A stretch of 18,627 nt of DNA from an uncultured Oscillospiraceae bacterium (GCA_934667865.1 CAKUMR010000003.1:1-18627), one strand, 5' to 3'. Numbered from the stretch's first letter, positions 6,331-16,607 are shown. Numbers and translations are program-made. Notes: generated by a model not told the origin, from the letters alone.

Positions 6331-6359
6331 TTGCTTTTTCGGCAGGTTTGTGATAAAAT
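6331..6359 (+). promoter_or_regulatory. dnaA promoter (extended -10)
   Basis: TTGCTT (6331-6336), a 17-base spacer and TAAAAT (6354-6359), with an extended -10 TG one base upstream (6351-6352). Predicted transcription start is near 6366, leaving a leader of about 29 bases with AAGGAG before ATG 6395. This position argues against the earlier ATG at 6365 as the dnaA start. Confidence 0.7.
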
Positions 6360-6394
6360 TTTGAATGAAAAAGTATCATGGAAAGGAGTCGGCC

Positions 6395-7708
6395 ATGTAT
6401 TCCAACGCCTATGTCTGGTCGCGCGTTTTGTCGTATCTGGAGCAGCATTCCCCGGCTGTCGCAGTGTCATCTTATTTTGACGACGCAGAGGTCGTGGAGC
6501 TGAGCGAATCGAAGCTGGTCATTTATTCCCCGTCCCCCTTCCGCAAGGACGTCATTCTCAACCGTTACACCGAGCTGATTCGTCAGGCCATGCAGGAGCT
6601 GTTCCAGACGGACGTGGAGCTGATCGTGCTGGACGAGGACGAGCTTCCCCAGTACACCATGACCAAGCGCAAGCGCACCTTCGTAGAGTTCAACTCCCAG
6701 TACACCTTCGACACCTTTGTGGTCGGCTCGTCGAACAAGCACGCCTTTTCTGCGGCGGAGGCCGTCGCGGAGGAGCGCACCACCGCGTATAACCCGCTGT
6801 TCATCTACGGCCAGTCCGGCCTCGGCAAGACGCACCTGCTGTACGCCATCGCCAACCGCATCCAGCAGAAGCACCCGGATTACAACATTGTCTACATCAA
6901 GGGCGACCAGTTCATCAATGAGTTTCTCGAAGCGCTGCGCATCGGCAAAAACTTTGAATTTCGCGATAAATACCGCAACGCCGACCTTTTTCTGATCGAC
7001 GATATTCAATTTATCGCCGGTAAGAACTCCACGCAGGAGGAATTCTTCCATACCTTCAACGCGCTCTACGAAAACAAGTGCCAGATCGTCCTGACCTCCG
7101 ACCGCGTGCCGGGAGACATGGCTCTCTTGGAGGACCGCCTGCGCACCCGCTTCGAATGGGGTCTGATCGTAGACATTCAGCCGCCCGATTACGAAACGCG
7201 CTGGGCCATTACGAAAAACAAGGCGATGTCCCTTGGTCTTGAAATGCCGGACGAGGTCTGCGGCTACATCGCCGAGAACATCACCAATAATGTCCGCCAG
7301 ATCGAAGGCACGGTCAATAAAATCAAATGCTATCACGATCTGGACGGCATGAAGATGGACATCGCCAACGTTTCCCGCGCGATCAAGGATATGTACAAGG
7401 GCAAGGCCCAGACCGTCCCGACGCCGGAGCTGATCATCAGCGAGGTCTGCCGCTTCTACTCCATTGAGGAAAGCACCCTGCGCAGCACCCAAAAGAACAA
7501 GGGCACGGCCGAGGCGCGGCAGATCGCCATGTACCTCATCCGCAAGCTGACGAATCTGTCGCTGCCGGACATCGCCAAGGAATTCGGCAAAAATCACACC
7601 ACCGTCCTCTACAGCCTCCGCCGCGTCGAGCAGGACCTCGGCAACAGCACGAACGGGCTTCAGGACAACATCCGCGACATCACCGCGAACATCAATTCGA
7701 GGCTGTGA
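6395..7708 (+). CDS. dnaA: Chromosomal replication initiator DnaA
   Basis: DnaA binds DnaA boxes at oriC, assembles as an ATP-bound filament, melts the origin and loads the helicase. This copy is 437 residues. Domain I is about 1-85, followed by a very short linker. The AAA+ core begins near 100, with Walker A GQSGLGKT at 139-146, Walker B LFLIDD at 198-203 and the arginine-finger region LEDRLRTRFEWG at 245-256. Domain IV has the helix-turn-helix signature GKNHTTVLYS at 398-407. I chose ATG 6395 because AAGGAG lies six bases upstream; ATG 6365 would fall at the predicted transcription start. In E. coli and B. subtilis the signature reads GRDHTT; here Asp is replaced by Asn (N400) at a position that contacts DNA bases. 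Upstream is an acylation operon, not rpmH. Confidence 0.98.
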   Translation: MYSNAYVWSRVLSYLEQHSPAVAVSSYFDDAEVVELSESKLVIYSPSPFRKDVILNRYTELIRQAMQELFQTDVELIVLDEDELPQYTMTKRKRTFVEFNSQYTFDTFVVGSSNKHAFSAAEAVAEERTTAYNPLFIYGQSGLGKTHLLYAIANRIQQKHPDYNIVYIKGDQFINEFLEALRIGKNFEFRDKYRNADLFLIDDIQFIAGKNSTQEEFFHTFNALYENKCQIVLTSDRVPGDMALLEDRLRTRFEWGLIVDIQPPDYETRWAITKNKAMSLGLEMPDEVCGYIAENITNNVRQIEGTVNKIKCYHDLDGMKMDIANVSRAIKDMYKGKAQTVPTPELIISEVCRFYSIEESTLRSTQKNKGTAEARQIAMYLIRKLTNLSLPDIAKEFGKNHTTVLYSLRRVEQDLGNSTNGLQDNIRDITANINSRL

Positions 7709-7942
7709 TTTTCTGCACAGCTGCCTGTGCAGATGTGCGGTACTTTTCTGTGCAGAACCTGTTTTGGAATTTTTTGAAAAGAAGCTGTCAATAACTCTAT
7801 TAAATCTGCACAGCCGCCTGTGAATTGAAAAGCCTTGCGGCTCTAAGCGATTCTTGGGTTTTGCACATAACTTTCGACTATTAACACTAATACTGAAAAG
7901 AATCCTTCCTATCTTCTAGATAGAGAGAAAGCGAGGAACGAT
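7709..7942. other. dnaA-dnaN spacer with WTYTGCACA motif cluster; oriC candidate
   Basis: This 234-bp A/T-richer spacer contains five copies of a 9-base motif. TTCTGCACA is at 7711-7719 (plus) and 7749-7757 (minus), ATCTGCACA at 7726-7734 (minus) and 7804-7812 (plus), and TTTTGCACA at 7859-7867 (plus). The first two face each other and form an 8-bp hairpin (CTGCACAG, loop CTGC, CTGTGCAG; 7713-7732). A/T-rich stretches at 7764-7805 and 7866-7912 could be unwinding regions. No TTATCCACA box with one or fewer mismatches was found by eye. Confidence 0.5.
7774..7803 (+). promoter_or_regulatory. Possible dnaN promoter
   Basis: TTGAAA (7774-7779), an 18-base spacer and TATTAA (7798-7803). It overlaps the motif cluster, so DnaA binding there could affect it. 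The leader to ATG 7943 would be about 130 bases. It is a moderate match only. Confidence 0.35.
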
Positions 7943-9055
7943 ATGAAGTTTACCTGTGAAAAAGCGCTGCTCACGAGCGCGATCTCTCTGGCTGCGAGAA
8001 CCGTCGCGCAGAAGAGCACCATCCCCTGTCTGGAGGGTATCTTTGTCCGTGCCGGCGTGTCGCTTCAACTGACGGGCTACAATCTGGAAACGGGCATTAC
8101 CGTGCGCGTCGGCGCGCAGGTGCTGGAGGCCGGCTCCTGCGTCATGCCCGCGCGGCTGTTCTTCGACATCGTGCGCAAGCTGCCGGACGAGGAGGTCTGC
8201 GTCAGCGTGGACGACGAGCTGCATGTTTCCATCCGCGGCGGCGCTTCCTCCTTCCAGATCACGGCCATGGATCCGGACGATTATCCCGATCTTCCGGAGG
8301 TCGATTCCGAGAAGGCCGTTTCCCTGCCGCAGCACGTGCTGCGCGAGATGATCGGCGGGACGATTTTCTCCGTTTCTGAAAATCAGGCGCGCCCCGTGCA
8401 TACAGGCTGCCTGATGGAGGTCAAAAACGACTGCATCAATATGGTCGCGGTGGACAGCTTCCGTCTGGCGCGGCGGACGTATTTCAGCGAAGAGCCCTTC
8501 GGGCAGGAGCTGAAGTTCGTCGTTCCTGCGTCGGGTCTGAAGGAGGTCGAGAAAATTCTCGAGGACAGCGACGAGCCCGTCCGCTTCACGCTGGGCGCGA
8601 AGCACATTCTTTTCGAGATCGGCGACGCGACCCTTGTCTGCCGCATCCTCGAGGGCGAATTCATCGACTGGCGGCGCGTCGTGCCGGCCAACAGCCAGAC
8701 CATCCTGACGGCGAACGTCGCGGAGCTGACCAGCTCCATCGAGCGTGTCGGCCTGATCGTTTCGGAGAAGGTCAAGAGCCCCGTGCGCTGCGTGTTCGGC
8801 GAGAATACTGCGGATTTCCGCACGTCCAACACCATCGGCTCCGCGCATGACACCTGCCCCATCGCCGGAAACGGCGGCGAGCTGGAGATCGGCTTCCAGT
8901 GCCGGTATCTGCTCGATGCGCTGCGCGCCGTACCGGACGAGGAGGTCACGCTGGAGCTGCAGAACGGCCTGAGTCCCGTCGTCTTTACCCCCTGCGACCG
9001 CACGAAGCCGACCTTTGCCTATATGGTCCTGCCCGTCCGCCTGCGCAACGCCTGA
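7943..9055 (+). CDS. dnaN: DNA polymerase III beta subunit (sliding clamp)
   Basis: DnaN forms the ring-shaped dimer that tethers the replicative polymerase to DNA and recruits repair and replication factors. The protein is 370 residues, the usual length, with the three clamp domains. Recognisable pieces include the N-terminal MKFTCEKALLTSAISLAART, the DPDDYPDLPE loop near residue 112, VAVDSFRLARR in the middle domain and the terminal YMVLPVRLRNA, which matches the conserved clamp C-terminus. ATG 7943 is preceded by GAGGAA at 7933-7938. It stands alone: a 234-bp spacer precedes it and a 377-bp repeat region follows, so it is probably its own transcription unit or reads on weakly from dnaA. 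Confidence 0.98.
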   Translation: MKFTCEKALLTSAISLAARTVAQKSTIPCLEGIFVRAGVSLQLTGYNLETGITVRVGAQVLEAGSCVMPARLFFDIVRKLPDEEVCVSVDDELHVSIRGGASSFQITAMDPDDYPDLPEVDSEKAVSLPQHVLREMIGGTIFSVSENQARPVHTGCLMEVKNDCINMVAVDSFRLARRTYFSEEPFGQELKFVVPASGLKEVEKILEDSDEPVRFTLGAKHILFEIGDATLVCRILEGEFIDWRRVVPANSQTILTANVAELTSSIERVGLIVSEKVKSPVRCVFGENTADFRTSNTIGSAHDTCPIAGNGGELEIGFQCRYLLDALRAVPDEEVTLELQNGLSPVVFTPCDRTKPTFAYMVLPVRLRNA

Positions 9056-9147
9056 GCGGGGGAAAAACAGAATTTCGGCTGTAATAATGTGGCGGTTTGA
9101 AAATTTGCCTGCGTTTTACGTACCGGTTCAAAATCCCACCCGCACCC

Positions 9148-9289
9148 GTAGGGAACAGTCTTCTGCGCAGCCCTTGGCAGCTCTGCTGCCTTAGGGATGC
9201 GGCGTGCCCCTTGCGGGTAGGCCGTTCCGCGTGCAGGCACTTGCAATGACGGAAATGCCAGCAGCGGAATGGTCAAGACCATTCCCTAC
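9148..9289. repeat. Long palindromic module
   Basis: It runs from GTAGGG to CCCTAC. The first stem is expanded by the multi-hairpin insert, and its outer arms do not match each other well (GGAACAGTC against GGCCGTTCC). The right hairpin is perfect: GGAATGGTC, AA loop, GACCATTCC. The shared blocks GTGCAGGCA and AAATGCCAGCAGC lie between. Confidence 0.8.
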
Positions 9290-9386
9290 GTACCAATTCG
9301 GAAATCTGCCTGCGTTTAACGTGATAACTCAAAATCCCGCTGACACCCGTAGGGAACGGCCTTGGCCGTTCCGCGTGCAGGCACTT
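9288..9386. repeat. Two linker units followed by a half palindromic module
   Basis: Two 30-31-bp linker units run from 9288 to 9348. They are followed by GTAGGGAACGGCC, TT, GGCCGTTCC and the GTGCAGGCA block (9349-9386). The right half of the module is absent, so this copy is truncated. Confidence 0.7.
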
Positions 9387-9432
9387 AAAATTTCCCTGCA
9401 TTTTCCAAAATCCCACGAAAAGAGGAACCCCA

Positions 9433-9684
9433 ATGAAAGTTCGAGTACGGCGCGTTTCCGCCGAACGGATCTCCGTCCCGATCACGACGGAATTTATCAA
9501 GCTGGAGAGCTTCCTGAAGCTGGCCAACGCCGCCGGCTCCGGCGGTATGGCGAAAAACTTCATCCAGAACGGCGAGGTCGAGGTCAACGGCGAGACCTGC
9601 ACGATGCGCGGCAAGAAGCTGCGCCCCGGCGACAGCGTCCGCTTTGACGGCGCGGAATATCTGGTCGCGGATGCAGCTCAATAG
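9433..9684 (+). CDS. yaaA: S4-domain RNA-binding protein YaaA
   Basis: A small (83-residue) cytoplasmic S4-domain protein, conserved between dnaN and recF in Firmicutes. The S4 fold is visible from EFIKLESFLKLANAAGSGG (about 20-38) through KNFIQNGEVEVNG (41-53) and GKKLRPGDSVRFDG (60-73). S4 domains bind structured RNA, and this protein has been linked to ribosome assembly in Bacillus; the precise role is not established by sequence. ATG 9433 follows an AGAGGAA site. Its last 14 bases overlap the start of recF, which suggests coupled translation. The N-terminal 18 residues before the S4 core are basic and somewhat longer than in the shortest homologues. Confidence 0.93.
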   Translation: MKVRVRRVSAERISVPITTEFIKLESFLKLANAAGSGGMAKNFIQNGEVEVNGETCTMRGKKLRPGDSVRFDGAEYLVADAAQ

Positions 9685-10774
9685 CCTTTCTCTGCGGGAC
9701 TTCCGCAATTACCGCGAGTCGCGGGCGGATTTTGTCCCCGGTGTGAATCTGCTCGTCGGCGGCAACGCCAACGGTAAGACGAATCTTCTGGAAGCAATTT
9801 ATTACCTCTCGGCCGGGCGTTCCTTCCGCACGCGCAAGGAGCAGGAGCTCATCCGCTTCGGCGCGGAGTTCGCGGAGCTTTCCGCCGGGGCGTTCGCGCA
9901 GGAGCGGGAGCAGACCCTGCGCGCGGTGCTGTTTTCCGGGCGGCGGCCGCGCCAGCTCTGGCTCAACGGTGTAAAGCAGAGGGCTATCGCGGAATTCGCG
10001 GGCGTCCTGCATACCGTGCTGTTCTGCCCGGAGGACCTTCTGGTTCTGAAAAAGGGCGCCGCGCCCCGGCGCAAGCTGCTCGATGCCATGATCTGCCAGC
10101 TCCGGCCGAATTACGAGGCCGCGCTGACGGAATATCAGCGGCTGCTGGAACAGAAATCGGCGCTGCTGCGCGCGCAGTATGAAACGCCGGGACTTCTGGA
10201 CGTCCTGCCGGAGTACAATGCGCGCATGGCGCAGGTCGGCGCGCTGGTGATCTCTTACCGCGCACGGTATCTGAAATCCTTACAGGTGGCTTCTTCGGCT
10301 TATCATGCGGAGTTTTCCGGCGGCGCGGAAGCGCTCACGCTGGACTATCACACCGTGTCCAATATCGACGACCCCTTTGCCCCGCCGGAAACGCTGCGCG
10401 CGCAGCTCCGGGCGCATCAGGAGAGCCACGCGCGGGCGGAGCTGGAGAGCGGACAGTGCCTCTCCGGGCCGCATAAGGACGATTTTGAAGCGGCGATCAA
10501 CGGTCTGTCCGTCGCGGCCTTTGCCTCTCAGGGGCAGACGCGCACTGCGGCGATTTCTATCAAGCTGGCCGAGCGCGAGCTGCTGCGGCGCGATGCCGGA
10601 GAGGAGCCGGTGCTGCTGCTGGACGACGTTTTGTCCGAGCTGGATGCCGAGCGGCAGGACTTTGTGCTCAATCAGCTCAAAACCGGGCAGGTGTTCATCA
10701 CCTGCTGCGAAACCGACCGGCTGACAAAGCTGGGACAGGTGCTGACCGTCAAAGACGGCGCGATCGGAGGTTAA
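9671..10774 (+). CDS. recF: DNA replication and repair protein RecF
   Basis: RecF is an SMC-like ATPase that binds gapped DNA and, with RecO and RecR, loads RecA. The protein is 367 residues. Walker A GGNANGKT is at 30-37, the GPHKDD block at 266-271, the signature ASQGQTRT at 285-292 and Walker B VLLLDDVLSELD at 314-325. I chose ATG 9671, which gives the family start MQLNSLSLRDFRNY. The earlier in-frame ATG at 9644 would extend the overlap with yaaA and add residues not seen in RecF. There is no good ribosome site at 9671, and the 14-base overlap points to translational coupling with yaaA. GGAGG for the next gene lies within its last codons. Confidence 0.97.
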   Translation: MQLNSLSLRDFRNYRESRADFVPGVNLLVGGNANGKTNLLEAIYYLSAGRSFRTRKEQELIRFGAEFAELSAGAFAQEREQTLRAVLFSGRRPRQLWLNGVKQRAIAEFAGVLHTVLFCPEDLLVLKKGAAPRRKLLDAMICQLRPNYEAALTEYQRLLEQKSALLRAQYETPGLLDVLPEYNARMAQVGALVISYRARYLKSLQVASSAYHAEFSGGAEALTLDYHTVSNIDDPFAPPETLRAQLRAHQESHARAELESGQCLSGPHKDDFEAAINGLSVAAFASQGQTRTAAISIKLAERELLRRDAGEEPVLLLDDVLSELDAERQDFVLNQLKTGQVFITCCETDRLTKLGQVLTVKDGAIGG

Positions 10775-10776
10775 GC

Positions 10777-11028
10777 ATGTATTTATCCATCGGCGGCGAT
10801 ATGGCCGTGCGCGACCGCGCCGTGATCGGCATTTTTGATCTGGACAACACGACCTATTCCAAGCGGACGCGCGAGCTGCTGCGGCGCGCGGAGGAGCTGG
10901 GCGGCGTGGTGGACGTGTCCGGCGAGCTGCCGAAGAGCTTCGTCCTGACGGAGGAATTCGGCATGGAGCGCGTCTATCTGACGCAGTTCAATGCCGCCGC
11001 GCTGGAAAAGCGCCTGAAACGGGGATAG
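10777..11028 (+). CDS. remB: RemB/DUF370 family regulator
   Basis: An 83-residue protein of the DUF370 family, the YaaB/RemB type found between recF and gyrB in Bacillus. It begins MYLSIGGDMAVRDRAVIGIF, with the FDLDNTT segment at 20-26 and a C-terminal FGMERVYLTQFNAAALEKR. In Bacillus RemA and RemB activate biofilm matrix genes, and RemA-type proteins bind DNA; the function in this organism is unknown. GGAGG at the end of recF lies six bases before ATG 10777, and only two bases separate it from the recF stop. It is the last gene of the yaaA-recF-remB unit. Repeats begin 27 bases after its stop. Confidence 0.93.
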   Translation: MYLSIGGDMAVRDRAVIGIFDLDNTTYSKRTRELLRRAEELGGVVDVSGELPKSFVLTEEFGMERVYLTQFNAAALEKRLKRG

Positions 11029-11055
11029 GGATAATTTGTAATCCCATCCGCACCC

Positions 11056-11140
11056 GTAGGGAACGCTCTTGAGCGTTCCGTGTGTAGGCAGCGGCGATAA
11101 TGATAATGCCAGCAGCGGAATGGTCAAGACCATTCCCTAC
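11056..11140. repeat. Complete short palindromic module
   Basis: Same architecture and length (85 bp) as the copy at 5729-5813, but with different stems. The left hairpin is GGAACGCTC, TT loop, GAGCGTTCC, and the right is GGAATGGTC, AA loop, GACCATTCC. Both are perfect 9-bp stems. The outer GTAGGG and CCCTAC are conserved. Confidence 0.85.
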
Positions 11141-11199
11141 GCGCCGGTTTGGAAATCTGTCTACGTTTTGCGCACTGGTTTGAAATTTCATCTGCATCT

Positions 11200-11537
11200 G
11201 TAGGGAACGCTCTTCTGCGCAGCCCTTGGCAGCTTTGCTGCCTTAGGGATGCGGCGTGCCCCTTGCGGGCAGACTGTTCCGCGTGTAGGCACCCACGATG
11301 ACGAAACTGCCAACAGCGGTGGCACGCACCAAGGCCCCCTTGTGTAAGGGGAGCTGTCAGCCGCGAGGCTGACTGAGGGGTTGTAAATATTCTGATATTT
11401 AACAGACTGTCATGTCAACCCCTCCGGCGCTTCGCGCCACCTCCCCTTACACAGGGGAGGCTTTGGGCTGGTTCCACCGTGCAGGCACCTGCGATGACGA
11501 AAATGCCAGCGGCGGAATGGTCAAGACCATTCCCTAC
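11200..11537. repeat. Long module interrupted by the second palindromic element
   Basis: GTAGGGAACGCTC opens the module and is followed by the multi-hairpin insert, which closes with GACTGTTCC. The left half-hairpin ends at GGCACGCACCAA, where the 129-bp element begins. After it, a further right half-module (GTGCAGGCA, AAATGCCAGC, then GGAATGGTC AA GACCATTCC) completes the unit at CCCTAC 11532-11537. Confidence 0.75.
11333..11461. mobile_element. MITE-like palindromic element, short form (129 bp)
   Basis: It has the same ends and A/T-rich centre as the 208-bp copy. TTGTGTAAGGGGAG on the left faces CTCCCCTTACACAGGGG on the right. Between them lie a GTCAGCC-GCGA-GGCTGAC hairpin, GGGGTTG/CAACCCC and a GGCGCTTCGCGCC hairpin. 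It lacks the 79-base extension. There is no coding capacity. Confidence 0.6.
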
Positions 11538-11641
11538 GTACAGATTCGGAAATCTGCCCACGCTTTTTTTACCACGAAACTGCCATCTTCCCCGGAAGCC
11601 CTCGCGGCCGGCGGAAAATGTGAATGATAAGGAGAATCTGA

Positions 11642-13585
<1,944 letters not shown>

Positions 13586-13597
13586 GGAGGAGAGCGT

Positions 13598-16081
13598 TTG
13601 GCACACCATAAGAAGGATTACAAGCCGGAGGATATTCTCTATCCCCAGCAGAACATCGTCACCTCCGAGCTTGTCCATGAAATGACCACCAGCTACATGG
13701 AATACGCGATGTCCGTCATTGTCGGGCGCGCCCTGCCGGACGTGCGCGACGGCCTGAAGCCCGTGCATCGCCGCATCCTGTACGCCATGTATGAAGACGG
13801 CCTGACCTCCGACCGGCCGTTCAAGAAGTCCGCCACCTGCGTGGGCGACGTGCTGGGTAAGTATCACCCCCATGGCGACCAGAGCGTCTATGACGCCCTT
13901 GTGCGTCTGGCGCAGGACTTTTCCATGCGCTATATGCTCGTCGACGGCCACGGAAACTTCGGCTCCGTCGACGGCGACCCCCCCGCGGCCTACCGTTATA
14001 CCGAGGCGCGCCTGAGCAAGATCTCCAATGAGATGCTGCGTGATCTGGACAAGGACACCGTGGACTGGGACCCCAACTTCGACGAAAGCCGCAAGGAGCC
14101 GCGCGTGCTGCCCAGCCGCTTCCCCAATCTGCTGGTCAACGGCTCGTCCGGCATCGCCGTCGGCATGGCAACGAACATCCCCCCGCACAATCTGCGCGAG
14201 GTCATCAATGCCTGCCTGTGTATTCTGGACAATCCCGAAGCGACTCTCGCAGACCTCATGGAGCACATTCAGGGGCCGGACTTCCCCACCCGCGCGCTCA
14301 TTCTGGGCCGTGCGGGCATCCGCGCCGCCTATGCCACCGGCCGTGGCCGCGTGACCATGCGCGCCCGGACGGATTTTGAGGAATTCGGCCAGAACCGCAC
14401 CCGCATTATCGTCCATGAGATCCCCTATCAGGTCAATAAGCGGATGCTCATCAAGTCCATGGCAGATCAGGTCAATGACAAGCGCCTCGACGGCATCTCC
14501 GACATCCGCGACGAATCCGACCGCACCGGTATGCGCATCGTCATCGAGCTCAAGCGCGAGGCGAATCCGCAGGTCGTTCTGAACCGTCTGTTCGCGCAGA
14601 CGCAGCTGCAAACCACCTTTGCGGTGAATATGCTGGCGCTCGTCAAGAACCAGAGCCAGCCGAAGGTCCTCACCCTCCGCGAAATTCTGGATGAATATCT
14701 TTCCTATCAGGAAGAGATCATCATCCGCCGCACGCGCTACGACCTGCGTAAGGCGCAGGAGCGCGCCCATCTTTTGGAGGGTCTGCTCATCGCGCAGGAC
14801 AACATCGACGAGGTCATCCGCATCATCCGCACCAGCTATGACAACGCCAAGGAAAATCTGATGCAGCGCTTCGGTCTGGACGACGTGCAGGCGCAGGCGA
14901 TCCTGGATATGCGCCTGAAGGCCTTGCAGGGCCTCGACCGCGAGAAGCTCCAGAATGAGTACAAGGAGCTGGAGGAGCGCATCGCCTATTTCCAGCGCGT
15001 GCTGGGCGACATGGAGCTTGTCAAGGGCATCCTGAAGGACGAGCTGACCGAGATCCGCGACAAGTACGGCGACGACCGCCGCACGGAAATTCAGGACGTC
15101 GAGGACGAGATCGACATTGAGGACCTCATCGAGGAGGAGGACTGCTGCTACACACTGTCCAACGCCGGCTACATCAAGCGGATGCCCGTGGATACCTACC
15201 GCACCCAGCGGCGCGGCGGCCGCGGTGTTTCCGGTCAGAGCCTGAAGGAAGAGGACTATGTGAAAAACCTCTTCATCGCCTCCACGCATGACTACGTCCT
15301 GTTCTTCACGAACCGCGGACGGGTGCATCGCAAGAAGGGCTACCTCATCCCGGAGGCCGGGCGCACTGCGCGCGGCACGAACATCGTCAACATCCTGCCG
15401 CTGGAGCCGGACGAGCGCGTCACGGCGATGCTCCTGACCCGTGAATTCCCGGACAACGAATATCTCGCCATGGTCACGAGAAACGGCACGGTCAAGCGTT
15501 TGCAGCTCAGCGCGGTCTACACCGCGCGCAAGGCGGGCATCCGCGTGCTCTCTCTGGACGAGGGCGACGAGCTGATCGGCGTGATGCGCACGTCGGGCAG
15601 CGATAATCTGCTCATTGCGACGAAAAACGGCATGGCCATCTGCTTTGCCGAAACGGACGTGCGTCCCATGGGCCGCGACGCGGCCGGCGTGCGCGGCATC
15701 CGCCTCGGCGCGGACGACTGCGTCATCGGCGCGGCGGTTGCGGAGCCGGGCAAGACCCTGCTCACCGTCACCGAAAACGGCTACGGCAAGCGCACCCCGG
15801 TCGAGAGCTACCTGCGCGGCGACGAGGTACAGGGCCGCGGCGGCAAGGGTATGCGCAACTACCGCCTGACGGATAAGACCGGCCCGGTCGCGGGCGCGGC
15901 GGTCGTGTCCGATTCGGACGACATCATGCTCATCGAGTCCGGCGGCGTCATCCTGCGCACCCCGGCCGGCAGCATCAATATCTACGGCCGCGACACGCAG
16001 GGCGTCATCCTGATGCGCGTGGAGGCCGGCAGCCGCCTGATCGCCGTCCAGAGCGTCGAGGGCGATCTGGAGGAGGAATAA
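13598..16081 (+). CDS. gyrA: DNA gyrase subunit A (TTG start)
   Basis: GyrA breaks and rejoins DNA and wraps it for supercoiling. The protein is 827 residues. The start codon is TTG 13598, placed seven bases after AAGGAGG; the next in-frame ATG, at 13682, would cut into the conserved N-terminus. Visible elements are the N-terminal arm [20 protein letters not shown] at 32-51, the quinolone-contact helix [10 protein letters not shown] at 90-99, the catalytic Tyr134 in AYRYTEARL, and the GyrA box QRRGGRG at 537-543, which separates gyrase from topoisomerase IV. Gln95 occupies the place of E. coli Ser83; Asp99 matches Asp87. The C-terminal beta-pinwheel is complete but ends with a short acidic tail. 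It is coupled to gyrB and to the YcxB-like gene. Confidence 0.98.
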   Translation: MAHHKKDYKPEDILYPQQNIVTSELVHEMTTSYMEYAMSVIVGRALPDVRDGLKPVHRRILYAMYEDGLTSDRPFKKSATCVGDVLGKYHPHGDQSVYDALVRLAQDFSMRYMLVDGHGNFGSVDGDPPAAYRYTEARLSKISNEMLRDLDKDTVDWDPNFDESRKEPRVLPSRFPNLLVNGSSGIAVGMATNIPPHNLREVINACLCILDNPEATLADLMEHIQGPDFPTRALILGRAGIRAAYATGRGRVTMRARTDFEEFGQNRTRIIVHEIPYQVNKRMLIKSMADQVNDKRLDGISDIRDESDRTGMRIVIELKREANPQVVLNRLFAQTQLQTTFAVNMLALVKNQSQPKVLTLREILDEYLSYQEEIIIRRTRYDLRKAQERAHLLEGLLIAQDNIDEVIRIIRTSYDNAKENLMQRFGLDDVQAQAILDMRLKALQGLDREKLQNEYKELEERIAYFQRVLGDMELVKGILKDELTEIRDKYGDDRRTEIQDVEDEIDIEDLIEEEDCCYTLSNAGYIKRMPVDTYRTQRRGGRGVSGQSLKEEDYVKNLFIASTHDYVLFFTNRGRVHRKKGYLIPEAGRTARGTNIVNILPLEPDERVTAMLLTREFPDNEYLAMVTRNGTVKRLQLSAVYTARKAGIRVLSLDEGDELIGVMRTSGSDNLLIATKNGMAICFAETDVRPMGRDAAGVRGIRLGADDCVIGAAVAEPGKTLLTVTENGYGKRTPVESYLRGDEVQGRGGKGMRNYRLTDKTGPVAGAAVVSDSDDIMLIESGGVILRTPAGSINIYGRDTQGVILMRVEAGSRLIAVQSVEGDLEEE

Positions 16082-16082
16082 G

Positions 16083-16607
16083 ATGGAGCCGAGCTTTGTA
16101 GTAAAAACCAAGCTGGACAAAAATGCCCAGCTTGAGGCCTCCCGCGGCGCGGGCAGCAGGTTCGCCCGCATCCTGACCTATGTCCTTCTGGGCATCGCGG
16201 TGGTGCTGATCGGCGTGATGATCTATCTTTTCATCGCCGACGGCAGCATGAAGAATATCTTCATCGTGCTCCTGCTGCTGGCGGGCCTTGCCTACCTCGT
16301 CTATAACCAGTTTTTTGCGCCCAAGCGTGCGCTGCAAAAATGGGAGGACGGCATGGTCAAAAACTACGGCGTGAAGGAAATTCACCTGACCACCGAGTTC
16401 TACGACCTCATCTTCGTGCAGTCCAACGACATCACGGAGGAACCGATCGAGGAGGGCTTCTCCGGCATCAACGATTTCCGCGAAACGGAGCATCTGTTCC
16501 TGCTGCAATGCAGGCACCAGAAGTGGTTTTTCGTCGATAAGGCGGGCTTCACCGTGGGAACGCCGGAGCAGTTCCGCGCGTTCTTCACCGAGCGGCTGAA
16601 AAAGTAG
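16083..16607 (+). CDS. YcxB-like two-pass membrane protein
   Basis: A 174-residue protein with two membrane segments at about 29-51 and 57-77, separated by a very short loop, then a soluble C-terminal domain of about 95 residues. The soluble part (WEDGMVKNYGVKEIHLTTEF, then a WFFVDKAGFTVGTPEQFRAF stretch) resembles the YcxB-like domain. This is a weak, memory-based match, and the function of that family is unknown. The start ATG lies one base after the gyrA stop, with GGAGGA inside the gyrA end, so it is co-translated with gyrase. Its own stop is followed by a GGAGG site for hemW. A link between this membrane protein and either gyrase or HemW is not established. Confidence 0.75.
   Translation: MEPSFVVKTKLDKNAQLEASRGAGSRFARILTYVLLGIAVVLIGVMIYLFIADGSMKNIFIVLLLLAGLAYLVYNQFFAPKRALQKWEDGMVKNYGVKEIHLTTEFYDLIFVQSNDITEEPIEEGFSGINDFRETEHLFLLQCRHQKWFFVDKAGFTVGTPEQFRAFFTERLKK

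Larger units (their letters stand above)
9056..9432. other. 377-bp gene-free spacer filled by palindromic repeats
   Basis: Most of the spacer between dnaN and yaaA belongs to the GTAGGG repeat family: linker units, one long module and one half-module. About 45 bases remain just upstream of yaaA and hold its ribosome site. No confident promoter for yaaA-recF-remB was seen. Confidence 0.7.
11029..11641. other. 613-bp gene-free spacer of composite repeats before gyrB
   Basis: It holds a short module (11056-11140), linker units (11139-11199) and a long module interrupted by the second element (11200-11537). The remaining 104 bases lead to gyrB and contain its AAGGAG site at 11629-11634, seven bases from ATG. 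No convincing sigma-A promoter for gyrB was found in those bases. Confidence 0.7.

Noticed and set aside
6365..6394. Upstream ATG as the dnaA start
   Set aside because: It falls at the predicted transcription start and lacks a ribosome site, whereas ATG 6395 has AAGGAG at ideal spacing and gives the normal domain I start.
7713..7732. dnaA terminator
   Set aside because: The 8-bp hairpin just after dnaA has no T-tract downstream (ATGTGCGG follows); it fits better as part of the motif cluster.
11412..11627. 71-codon open frame before gyrB, and similar frames at 5885-6118 and 17903-18223
   Set aside because: They lie in the palindromic repeats or promoter leaders and encode repeat-derived peptides; no ribosome sites or homology.
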